DNA of 64,000 nucleotides from Halichoerus grypus (lineage: Eukaryota; Chordata; Mammalia; Carnivora; Phocidae), in the NCBI RefSeq assembly GCF_964656455.1, contig NC_135722.1, positions 88,283,313-88,347,312 on the forward strand, in the 5' to 3' direction. Shown piece after piece: positions 55,040-64,000 of the stretch. Each line of letters begins with the position of its first letter. Position 1 is the first letter of the stretch. Under the pieces are notes generated by a model that saw only the letters and a program-made list of their open reading frames with translations, made no database searches and was not told the origin of the DNA. The translations under genes were made by a program, and so were the position numbers.

Positions 55040-55795
55040 CTCAGACTTAACATTCTAATACCAAACTCTTCATTTCTTCCCCACCCAGACCTGCTGCTCC
55101 CACATCCTCATATCAGGAAATGACATAATCAATCACCAAGTTGCTGAGATATTCTTAATTATTTTCATTCTTTTACCTTCCTATTCAATCCATCAGCACA
55201 TCTATTGACTTTACCTTCAAAGTATATTTCAATTCTGACTTTTCATTACCTTTACAACTATTGACCTGGACCAACCTAGTATTATCTCTCACTTGGATTA
55301 CTCTTAATTGTTAATTCCATTTTTTTTTTTTTTTTTTTTTTTGCCCTGCTAAGAATATTCTCTACATAGCAGAGTGATCTTTTAAAGTCTAAATCCGGTC
55401 ATACATTTCCATTGTTCGAAGTACGCCACTGATTTTCCTTTATCTTTAGAATAAAATCCAAGAGTCTCTCCTTAGCATTATATGCCCTGTCTATCCAAAT
55501 TCTATCTTCCACCATGACCTCTTGTTCTTACTGCTCTCAGCCATACTAACCTTCACTTCTACTGAAGATACTGAGCTTCTCTTGTCTCAAGACCTTTTGC
55601 TTGCTGGACCAGCTACCTGAAATTCTTGTCCTACAGATATTGTGATTCTGAAATAACAACTATTTCCATTTTCTATCTCCACAGCATAAGTTTCTCAATT
55701 CCAAAGTCTGCTTTATCTATTGCTGTGTCAAAAATAGGCCCGGCACATAGTAAGTGCTCAATAAATATTTGTGGAATGAATTATTGAAACTCCAA
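55040..55795 (+). mobile_element. L2 LINE, long sense remnant
   Basis: 'tattatctctcacttggatt', 'catagcagagtgatctttta', 'tagaataaaatccaagagtc', 'gtctcaagaccttttgcttg', 'cccggcacatagtaagtgct' and 'caataaatatttgtggaatg' are in full L2 order from late ORF2 to the 3' end. A T22-23 run (about 55320-55342) has been inserted or expanded inside it. Confidence 0.85.
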
Positions 55796-55799
55796 TTTA

Positions 55800-56025
55800 G
55801 TGGAGTTTCCAGTGGAAGTGTCAATAAATGCATGCATTCAAATAGTCATCTTTAACTGGTATGTGAACATTTTTTAAATACAGGAGATAATTAAATTACT
55901 AAGGAGCTATAACTTCAGCTTCTGTTTGAACACCTCAAATCATAAAAATTCACCATCTCAGAGGCAGTGAATTCTACCTTTAGGGAGAGCTCATAATTTT
56001 TAAAAATTATGTTCAGCTTAAAACT
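55800..56025. other. No recognisable feature
   Basis: AT-rich sequence between L2 and L1; nothing recognised. Confidence 0.45.
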
Positions 56026-56029
56026 CAAT

Positions 56030-56925
56030 AACAACAACAACAACAACAAAAACAAGCAACCTGATTAAAAAATGGGCGAAGGACTTGAATAGACATTTCT
56101 TTAAAGAAGATAATATAAAGGGCCAATAAGCCCATGAAAAGAGGCTCCACATCATTAAATTCAGGAAAATACAAATCAAAATCATAATGAGATACCACCT
56201 CACACTCACTAGGGTGATTACTATTAAGAAAAACAGAGAATAGCAAATGTGATGAGGAGTTAGAGAAATTGGAATCCTTGTACACTGTTGGTAGGAATGT
56301 AAAAATGGTACAGCTGTTTTGGAAATAGTATAATGGTTTCTTAAAAAATTAAACATAGAATTATCATATGATCCAACAATTCCACTTCTGGGTATATACC
56401 CAAAGAATAGAAAGCAGGGGCTCAAACAGATATTAGTACAGCCATGTTCATAGCAGCATGATTCACAATAGATTAAAGGTGGAAGTAGGCTCATGGTGAT
56501 TGATGGATGAATGGACAAACAAAATGTTGTACATACAATGGAATATCATTCAGTCTTAAAAAGGAATGAAGTTATGATACGTGCTACAACATAGATGAAA
56601 CTTAGGGACATTTTGCTAAGTGAAGTAAGCCAGTCACAAAAGGACAATTATTGTGTGATTCCAATTATATGAGGTCTCTAGAGTAGTCAAATTCATAGAG
56701 ACAGAAAGTTGAATGGTGCTGCCAGAGGCTGGGCGAAAGATGAAATGGGAAGTTATTATTTCATGGGTTCAAAATTTCAGTTTAAGAAGATGAAAACAAT
56801 CTGGAGATGGGTGGTGGTGATGGTTGCACAAGTGAATGAACTTAAAGCCACTGAACTGTACACTTAAAGTGATTAATATGATAAAGTTTGTTATATGTAT
56901 TTTGCCACAGTTTTAAAAAAAAACC
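56030..56925 (+). mobile_element. Old L1M ORF2 end and 3' UTR
   Basis: Starts with (AAC)n, then 'gggcgaaggacttgaataga', 'gagataccacctcacactca', 'cacttctgggtatataccca', 'acaatggaatatcattcagt' and 'gccactgaactgtacactta', ending 'atgtattttgccacagtttt' and an A run. This is typical L1MA/L1MB-age ORF2-to-tail order. Frames decayed. Confidence 0.9.
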
Positions 56926-56929
56926 TGTG

Positions 56930-57770
56930 TCCAGCTAAAATAGGCCAACCAGAAAATTTTATCTAAAGGACCTTTTTAGCCACAGGAGGAAACTCTGATA
57001 ATAATAGTGGGAACATTGAAAGACACCAGTGATGGATCAGAAGATTCCAAATCTTCTCTTTGTCAGACTCATCTTCCCACTCAAGTGCCCATAACCTTTC
57101 CTCCACGATCTGGCTCCTCATTGCCCTTCTCTGTCTGTCACCCCATTTGGGAAGAGCAGAGAACCCCAAATTCAGCAATATTTAATAGCAACAAGTAACG
57201 TTCTCAGTGTTTCTTTTATGAAAATATTAAGTTCCTTGAGATGTTATAAGATATTTTTTGGAAATATCTATTTCATGGTCGAATGAGCTAAACAGTTACT
57301 GTTTTTGCAGGATTTTTCCAAGCATTTAATTGGCTAATGTACATTGTCAGTTTCCAAGAACAGGAAGAATATTCAGAGCTTCTCTAGCATTTTTGGTCAC
57401 AGCCTTCTATCTCAGCAGTTTCCCATAGAACATCATTTGGGGAAGTTGTCACTAGTGCAATTGTTAACTGTTGTGTTTGCTGAGTCCCATAAGTTCATGA
57501 GTTTTTATAAGTGTGTGCTGCAAGCACAAGATTGACCTCTGGATTTAGGCTATGGAGTGTTTCAGTTCTTGAAAAGAATTTCCCTGAATTGTCCTTTGAG
57601 AAAGTCAACGTGATTTCTTCTGATATGGTACAGAAACATATGCTTTGCATACATGAAAGATGCTGCCACCCAGAATAGACTCTTGCCAAACTCTAAGACA
57701 GATCATCTCACTTGAGTGCCACAAATCATGCTTTGAATTTTCCCAAGGCTCTGGAAGCACACAACTTTTA
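56930..57770. other. No recognisable feature
   Basis: Unique-looking sequence; short frames on both strands without known domain. Confidence 0.4.
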
Positions 57771-57774
57771 TATA

Positions 57775-58300
57775 CAGGTCTATAATTTCTTATTCAAAAT
57801 CCAAAATTGCCAGATGTGTCTTGCAACTGGGGATTTTGTAAATTTTAGAAATATAATATAATGCCTACGCCATTATAGTATATCTCTGCAAGGTCTGGAC
57901 CCCCGCCCTATAAACAAATGCAAAAGTATTAGCTGAATATTCATACTCACTAGGATAAATAAAGACTATAGATAAACATATCAGTCTATATCAGCTTTTT
58001 TAAAAGATTTTATTTATTTATTTGAGAGTGAGAGAGAGAGAGCACAAGCACAAGGAGGGGCAGAGGGAGAAACAGACTCCCTGCTGAGCTCGGAGCCCAG
58101 TGCGGGGCTCAATCTCAGGACCCTGAAATCATGACCTGAGCTGAAATCAAGAGTTGGACGCTTAACCAACTGAGCCACCCAGGCACCACTACATCAGCTT
58201 TTGTTGACAAATGAGTTTCAGTGACTCAGTAAGAATAACTTTTAGTTTCAAAGTATTTTGAATTTTGGATTTTGGAATGGTGAATAAGGGATTATAGGCA
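57775..58300. mobile_element. DNA transposon with inverted termini, split by a SINE
   Basis: The left end 'ctataatttcttattcaaaa' (57780 on) and the right end, read in reverse complement, 'ctataatcccttattcacca' form diverged terminal inverted repeats, each followed by an AAATCCAAAA-type segment. The pattern resembles the mammalian MER repeats with CCCTTATCCGAAA-type ends; the family is not assigned. A Can-SINE occupies 57986-58202, so the DNA transposon is older. Confidence 0.6.
57986..58202 (-). mobile_element. Can-SINE with 14-bp target duplication
   Basis: Reverse SINE flanked by CTATATCAGCTTTT (57986-57999) and CTACATCAGCTTTT (58189-58202), one mismatch. It has the 'ctgaaatcaagagttggacg' subfamily marker together with the 'ccctgctgagctcggagccc' body. 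Confidence 0.96.
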
Positions 58301-58304
58301 TGCT

Positions 58305-58710
58305 AGTGAAAACAAGGCCAGGGGTAATGCCAACAGACTTTTGCTAACAACAGACTCCCATATTTTTCAATATTCTAATCTTTGGAGGTACCGTGGAAAA
58401 GTTGCAATAGAGAGAATCCTTAAGGAATAAGGGCAGGGATAATTGCTCTTAAGCCTACATTCCCTGGTCCCTCCTGCTTGACTTGCTCTAATATAGTCCT
58501 TGACAGATGAACTTATTTGTGTTAACCTGCCAACTTCAACTGACGAAGGTGGAAACCTCCACATTATTGGAAAACAAAACAAAACAAAACAAAAACCAGT
58601 GAGTGTCAAATGGTTATGCAACCTAAGGTCACAAGCCAATCCAAGATGGTGTTCTGATAATGGAAATTTCAGAAGTGAGTATTGTTTAATTTATGTAATG
58701 GGATAAACCA
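58305..58710. other. No recognisable feature
   Basis: Unique-looking sequence with a short (AAAAC)n at 58570-58592. A 90-codon minus frame (58367-58639) has no known domain. Confidence 0.45.
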
Positions 58711-58714
58711 AGGG

Positions 58715-58830
58715 CCAAAAGTTAGAAGGTGTGACTGTGTTGCTTACTATCCATATGACCTTAGGCAAAGCCCATAACCTGCATATTTGGTTTCCTTATT
58801 TAAACAATGAAGACTGAACAATTATTTAGT
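58715..58830 (+). repeat. MIR SINE remnant
   Basis: 'gctgttgct'-side sequence, then 'ccatatgaccttaggcaaag' and 'tttggtttccttatttaaac', match sense MIR. Confidence 0.7.
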
Positions 58831-58834
58831 ATTT

Positions 58835-60560
58835 CCAGTCAAAACAACATTATCCACTAATAGGTTTACTGCAGGTGAAATATCCTTTGGTAGACGAACA
58901 AACAACTAACAATGGCATCTTCCTGCTTCTGGAGGATATCCTTCCAGAAAAGAATGCTACGCTAAAAGACATGCATGGAAATTCATTTCCTCCATCCTTC
59001 GGGACATTTTATCCGACTCATAGCATATTGTGCTATATATTAAATGTCTCCAATAAGGACTTCATTTAGATTTAATAAGTCAGAATTGCAAACGTTAATG
59101 AAATGCCAATAGAGTGATTAAGAACACATGCTTTGAAGTTCCGCAAATACGTACCAAAAGAGAGAGAGAGAAGAATTTATAAGAAAAATGTCCAGACATG
59201 GAACTTTACCCTGTAGTGTTTTTTTTTTTTTTTTTCTCATTCAGAGTTGAAATATCTCTCAAATGCTCAGTACTGAACAAACAGCAAAACAGCAGGAGGA
59301 TAAAAAAACAAGGCTGAATTTCAGTCACACAGCTCTCAGCAAGGAGCAAAAATAAACTCTTTAAGTGATGTTCCTTTTCCATAGCACCCAGAGGCAGGTT
59401 TGGTAAAAAGTAACTTGAAAACAGACAAATTTATCCTCCACCCCACCTCCCCTGATCTTGGACCCCACTTTTTGCCTCTGTTCTGATTCTATTGATCCTG
59501 TAACTTCTTCCACATTAGTTGAGGATTCCTGGTGTTTTACTCTCTTATTTTTTTCTCTCCATTCCCTGGGAGCTACCTAAGAACATGGGGACAGAAGCTA
59601 TCTGCTAATTTTGCATTATCCCAATTTCAGGAAAATAGCACAGACATATCACATTTCTCTGGCCCAAATTCCCCCTTTCTTGATGACGTCTAGAGAAATG
59701 AAGTGATCTGTTGGGTGTCACAACTAGTTTGTGAGCGATGTGACCAATCACACAATACCGGTACTTTTCTCCCCAGTACCACAGGTTTCCTGCTGTCCCG
59801 AATTAAAATAAGATAGTTTCCCTCACCTCCCCCCCGTTGCCCTAAATACCTCTGTGGTATGGCATCGAGTTAGGCAGCTTCGACCATATCATGAGCTCCA
59901 TGAAGCTGGGGGCGGGGGGGGGGGGTTTACAAGTTCAGCACCTGAGAAAAATTAAGGGGAGAATTGGAAATCACATCCAGCTGGGTGTTAGCATGTGTTA
60001 AACAGGGTTTTGATGTTAAAGGGTTTTAAGTGCGTGACTGGTACACCTCAGGGCAAGGCCCAAGCTTCCCTGAGAATCTGTTTTGCTTTTCTTTCTTTTC
60101 TCGTCTAATCGGTCCCATTCGGTTTTCAATTCTCTTTCTCACTTTGCAAAGTGCCAGACAAATTACTGGTATCCTCTATGAGCCTCTGATTTCTTTTTGG
60201 TTTCTGAACTCATACCCTCTTGAGAATATTTCAGAGTAGATCTTGCTCAAGACACATTTCATAAAACTTGAGGAACATAATTAGAGCAAAGACCTATTCA
60301 TAATATTTACAGCCCTGATTTTCCATTTATCAATCCTTTCCCAGAATGTACATATTTTCTTCATGTTTTATTCTTATATTTCCTCCAAAAGTCCTTCTTG
60401 TTCTTCAGCTTCAATGACATGGCTTCTGAATTGTGGGCTGTATCGAAGTGTTAAGATTATTAACATGAAGTTGTTGATATTTAACTATTTTTGAACTGTA
60501 AAGATGGCAACTTCATTTGGTTCAGGCTAATGAATTGTCATTTGGAATATACTCATTTTA
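58835..60560. other. Long stretch, little recognised
   Basis: Contains a probable MIR start at about 59105-59150 ('gtgattaagaacacatgctt'), a T17-18 run at about 59219-59236 and a G-rich run at 59909-59926. Otherwise unique-looking, with a 69-codon plus frame (60030-60239) of no known domain. Confidence 0.45.
59909..59926. repeat. G-run (G5CG12)
   Basis: GGGGGCGGGGGGGGGGGG-type run; could form a G-quadruplex and is prone to length errors in sequencing. Confidence 0.9.
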
Positions 60561-60565
60561 GCAGA

Positions 60566-60763
60566 ATTTTTTAAAGATTTTATTTATTTATTTGAGAGAG
60601 AGTGAGAGAGAGAGAGAGCACAAGCCGGGGGTGGGCAGAGGGAGAAGGAGAAGCAGACTCCCCGCTGAATAGGGAGCCCAATGCGGGACTCAGTCCCAGG
60701 ACCCCAGGATCATGACCTGAGCCAAAAACAGTTGCTTAACCAACTAAGCCACCCAGGTGCCCC
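60566..60763 (-). mobile_element. Can-SINE
   Basis: Reverse SINE: TTTTTTAAAGATTTTATTTA tail, (GA)n, 'agcagactccccgctgaata', 'ccccaggatcatgacctgag', and head 'ccacccaggtgcccc'. A clear target duplication is not seen. It lies 75 bp from the next SINE in the same orientation. Confidence 0.95.
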
Positions 60764-60821
60764 TTCTTTTTCTTAAAGAAACCATGTAATAAAACCATGA
60801 ACTTTATTGAACATTATAATG

Positions 60822-61037
60822 TGGAAATTTAAAAAACTTTTTTTTTAATAGAGAGAGAGCGGGAGCAGGGATGGAAGGGAGAGAGGGAGGTAGAGAGAGA
60901 ATCTTAAGCAGGCTCTATGCCCAGAGTGGAGCCCAAAGCAGGGCTTGATCTCATGACCCTGAGATCATGAGCTGAGCTGAAATCAAGAGTCACATGCCTA
61001 ACTGACTGAGCCACCCAGGCGCCCCTGGAAATTAAAA
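60822..61037 (-). mobile_element. Can-SINE, older subfamily
   Basis: Reverse SINE body at about 60838-61025 with 'aagcaggctctatgcccaga' and 'gctgaaatcaagagtcacat', and head GAGCCACCCAGGCGCCCC. TGGAAATTTAAAA (60822-60834) and TGGAAATTAAAA (61026-61037) are an imperfect target duplication. Confidence 0.93.
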
Positions 61038-61065
61038 TATTTTTAAGTAAAAAATTCTGCTTAGA

Positions 61066-61090
61066 TGCTTTTTTGTTTGTTTGTTTGTTT
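61066..61090. repeat. (TTTG)n microsatellite
   Basis: Short TTTGTTTGTTTGTTTG run directly right of the SINE duplication. Confidence 0.85.
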
Positions 61091-61094
61091 ACTT

Positions 61095-61840
61095 ACAGTA
61101 CAAGTAATCTTATGTCTCCATTCACTGGCAACCATTTCCAGGTTTTACCTGTTGTCCAGCGTTCTGTCCAATTTAGCATTTGTTCTGGATCGTTCACTGG
61201 CTACTGAAGTATTAATATTAATTGTTGCATTAAAATAATAATAACACTTGGTTAGGTTGGTCTTGGTGGACTTCTACTTTGTAGCTAACACTTCCCCTTT
61301 GATCTCTTCTAGAACTGTGTGAGCCACATATTGAAGAGATCTCTCAGCTGACGGTGTGGTTAAATCACTCCTTTAAGACATAACTAATAGATGCCTCCTT
61401 CTCAAGGGAGGAATGTCAGGTGCTCAGTGATGAAATGTGTTCAGGTACAAACCGTGTGGGGTGGTTAGAGTGGTGCTGGCAGAGGCATTTCAAGCTGCTG
61501 CCCTGGTGGCCACGGGATTTGCCAACCAGTTGTGACATAGTCTAGCTGTGAGTCTTGCTACAACCTGAGTGAGGCATAAGGCTGCCAGGCCACCGGTTGG
61601 CGGGATCAAGGCCACACATGGGAAATTTTGTGAGGTCTACATGAAATGTGTGCGTGAACTGGAAACTGGGCGGTCCTGTGTAGATCACGTAGTGGGTGGT
61701 CTGAAGGCTTTTGCTATGGTGATTTTGTCATCATGTATGTGATGTAAATCTATAGCCAGTATCTCAGTGTTTGGTGATACATTTTTTTTTCTTTTGCAAT
61801 AAGCCCTTTTGACAGACATAAGCTCAAAAGGAAGAAAAGA
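61095..61840. other. Unassigned, GC-richer core
   Basis: Composition rises at 61420-61720 with several CpGs, then drops. No repeat, domain or exon recognised; no long open frame. Possibly an old unique or conserved element. Confidence 0.4.
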
Positions 61841-61884
61841 GCCTGTTGAATGCAAATTCAAGGCCTGTTGAATGCAAATCCAAA
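61841..61884. repeat. 22-bp tandem duplication with two octamer motifs
   Basis: Units 61841-61862 and 61863-61884 (GCCTGTTGAATGCAAAT...) differ at two bases. Each contains a perfect POU octamer ATGCAAAT (61850-61857, 61872-61879), 22 bp or about two helical turns apart. Confidence 0.92.
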
Positions 61885-63060
61885 GACTAAATCTTGATTC
61901 TCATGGGAGTTGATGATGAATGGGTAACTTGCACACAAGGTCTGTCCACATTCCCATCCACCCCAGAGGCTGCGGTGCGGTCACTGACCACATGGCAACA
62001 CGAAAACAGCAATCTGCTGAAGAAGCATCAGCATCCACTGGAGAATTACTAGTTTAGGAAGACCAGGCCTGAATGCAATAATTTAATATCTGCAGTTCTA
62101 GAGGGTGTGTTTACATATAATAATGGGAAGCTTGACTTTTTATGCACATTTTAAAAAATGAATATTCTTCCAAATTAATTTCTCAGATTTTTTTATACCA
62201 AGTTTTCTTGTGCACATTAATATGAACAATGAAGAAATAACTATTAACTGTGTTAGCTCTATGTACAGAAGCAAATAGTAGCAGTTCAATGATGACAGTT
62301 TTATATTAGTGTGATCAACCAAGTTTCTCAGCTGAGCCATAGAACACAGATAAGTGGCTTGAGACACCATTTTCTCAGTTTTGCCCAAGATGGCATGTAA
62401 CTAGTACCATTCCAGATGTGCACGCCATGACATACAATGGATGCCTTGGAGCCAGCAGAGTTTAATTTTCTTAAAGAATCCCCGTGGAAAAAGGCTGAGT
62501 CATATGTTTCAAATTGAAAGGCCATAAAAATAGTATCCCAAAATAGTTTTTCACCCAATCATAGGATCAAGTAAAGCTTTTGGAAGTTCATTCTCCCAAA
62601 GGTGAACTTCCTGACATTATTTTGAATACTACCGTAATTTAGTTAAAACTTTCAACATTGAAACAGTTATATACTTTGTGATGAAAATATAAATACAAAG
62701 TTTGGTGGAGCGTACCCTGAAAATGATCCATGTTGTTACTAAGTAAAAAAATTTAGGGCGCAGAAATGTGTATGGAATTAGTGGTAAGCATATTACTCAA
62801 ACTGTGTCCGTCCAAACAAGCCACAATATTCCATAGTCAAAAATAGAAGCTATCGCTGATAAAATTTACAACTATTTTTATAAATAGGGTTAAAATAATT
62901 AAACTTAATTTCATGTTACAAAGCTGATGTTGAATATAAAAAAATAAAAGGAGGTAAATGTTTTGCTATCTGTCAGTGACCAAATTTTACAAATGTTAAA
63001 ACTTTATGTAAATCAACCTATGTGTCCTATAGAGTTTTTGAAAACTTTTTTTTTGCTGGG
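61885..63060. other. Long unassigned AT-rich stretch
   Basis: Nothing recognised; minus frames at 62140-62558 (82 and 76 codons) overlap each other without known domains. Confidence 0.4.
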
Positions 63061-63064
63061 GTAA

Positions 63065-63278
63065 ATGAGTTACCTGATTTTATTTTATTTATTTTTTTAA
63101 AGATTTTATTTATTTATTAGAGAGAGAGAGAGCAAGCACGAATGGGGTGAGGGTCAGAGGGAGAAGCAGACTCCCTGCTGAGCAGGGAACCCCACAAGGG
63201 GCTGGATCATGACCTGAGCCGAAGGCAGACACTTAACAGACTGAGCCACCCAGGCACCCCATGAGCTACCTGATTTTA
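63065..63278 (-). mobile_element. Can-SINE with internal deletion and 18-bp duplication
   Basis: Reverse SINE at 63083-63260 flanked by ATGAGTTACCTGATTTTA (63065-63082) and ATGAGCTACCTGATTTTA (63261-63278), one mismatch. The body jumps from 'agggaaccccacaaggggct' to 'ggatcatgacctgagccgaa', missing about 15-20 bp that include the CCCAGGACCCTGG segment and part of the B-box region. Confidence 0.96.
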
Positions 63279-63340
63279 ACTGCATTTTGTTCCAAATCAT
63301 TTGAACATGTTTTATTAAAATTTTTGGGACATTCCACTTG

Positions 63341-63506
63341 TCAGTTGCACTGCAGCTGCTGCTTGTGGTGGCAGGGGCCCAGAAACCCCTGTGCCACGGT
63401 GGCCACAGCCAGGACCACGGCCCCGGGGGCCAACTTTTCGCCCTTTGTAGGACAGGCTGGAGACAGTGGGCCGGCAGGTCAGCCACTGTCAAAAAAAAAA
63501 AAAAAA
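63341..63506 (+). other. GC-rich block ending in A16, possible retrocopy fragment
   Basis: About 150 bp of very GC-rich sequence ('ggcaggggcccagaaacccc', 'acggccccgggggccaactt', 'gtgggccggcaggtcagcca') in AT-rich surroundings, ending abruptly in A16 (63491-63506). This looks like a short processed-RNA insertion in sense orientation. No AATAAA precedes the A run, no clear target duplication is seen, and the source gene is not recognised. Confidence 0.35.
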
Positions 63507-63514
63507 GTTTTCAA

Positions 63515-63860
63515 TAATTGGCACACCGCAAAACTTAAGCTTTTGAAGATTTTAGAAAATTGCAATTACTAAAAATAAAATGTTCGAGCAAGACGATCCT
63601 GAAAATAAACAGAAAAATTGATCCAGAATGCCAGTGTGGGGTGCATCTTGTCTAATGAGACTGTGAGAACTCAGAATATATAAACCTTAATCCTGAAATT
63701 CAATAAAACCTTGAAATGCTTCAGCTTTGGGAAATAATGTTTTAATGGAAACTTTATTTTTAACTAGATGCATTTATATTTTCTTCCAGAATTAGAAATA
63801 AAGTTGAGAAGACTTATGATTTTGCAACATTTGCAGTTTATGAAACATTTATTTTATTTA
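63515..63860. other. No recognisable feature
   Basis: AT-rich unique-looking sequence. Confidence 0.45.
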
Positions 63861-63864
63861 TTAA

Positions 63865-64000
63865 GGTTTAAAAATTTTTGAGTATAGTTGACACACAATG
63901 TTACATCAGTTTTAGGTGTACAATATAGTGATTTGACTTCTCTATGCATTATGCTATGCTCATCACAAGTGTAGCTACCATCTGTCACCATACAACATTA
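63865..64000 (-). mobile_element. L1 3' end, continues beyond window
   Basis: 'agtatagttgacacacaatg', 'ttttaggtgtacaatatagt' and 'catcacaagtgtagctacca' are the reverse L1M 3' end. The element runs off the right edge. Confidence 0.85.

Noticed and set aside
56018..56518. 166-codon minus frame, the longest in the window, with membrane-like hydrophobic stretches
   Set aside because: It is antisense to an old L1 ORF2 end; A-rich L1 sense DNA gives T-rich hydrophobic antisense frames.
63042..63514. Inverted TTGAAAACTTTTTTTTT segments flanking the SINE and the GC-rich insert
   Set aside because: The match is mostly a homopolymer plus a short TTGAAAAC; too weak to claim a structure.
1..64000. A previously undescribed gene system (operon, defence locus, gene cluster)
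   Set aside because: The window is repeat-rich mammalian non-coding DNA with no recognised gene; no group of features works together as a system.

Overview
The window is nuclear DNA from a carnivoran mammal, almost certainly an intergenic stretch or part of a very long intron. The diagnostic signal is eleven tRNA-derived Can-SINEs, with a GGGCGCCTGGGTGGCTCAG-type head, an AAATAAATAAATAAAATCTTT-type tail and target-site duplications at most copies. There are also carnivoran-type LINE-1 3' ends. The SINE heads are of the caniform type found in bears, seals and mustelids. None has the dog-specific SINEC_Cf head (GATCCCTGGGTGGCGCAG) or the extra internal segment of cat SINEs. A non-canid caniform (Arctoidea) is therefore the best guess; this is inference from recalled consensus sequences.

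No protein-coding exon, tRNA, rRNA, snRNA or other known RNA gene could be recognised. Open reading frames are short and scattered on both strands, and most of the longest lie in microsatellites or antisense to transposons. The only real coding homology is the C-terminal end of LINE-1 ORF2 in 5'-truncated L1 copies, which are dead fragments.

Layout. 0-7 kb: an old L2 broken up by a MER5-like DNA transposon and an MLT1-type LTR, further L2/MIR remnants, small L1 3' ends and a hAT-like element. 7-17 kb: the first Can-SINEs, one about 0.9 kb minus-strand L1, a CCT/CTT microsatellite and mostly unassigned AT-rich DNA. 17-29 kb: a three-copy 32-bp minisatellite carrying a ZNF143/THAP11-like core, possible conserved non-coding sequence, and a MIR containing a perfect 17-bp inverted repeat. 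28-44 kb: two near-identical young L1 tails, an old L1 with a perfect 70-bp tandem duplication, a 292-bp polypyrimidine tract, and a GC-rich alternating GTGC run. 44-56 kb: an MLT1 LTR, two oppositely oriented copies of one ancient L1/HAL1-like element, and large L2 remnants. 52-64 kb: a cluster of six Can-SINEs, all on the minus strand, a DNA transposon split by a SINE, a pair of octamer motifs, a short GC-rich poly(A)-ended insert, and an L1 3' end cut by the window edge.

I found no sign of an undescribed gene system. The observations most worth checking are short, precise local rearrangements (perfect tandem and inverted duplications), the phased motif arrays, and a few unique-sequence blocks that look like conserved regulatory DNA. 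Repeat-family names come from recognition of characteristic sequence, without a database search, so exact subfamilies and ends are approximate.
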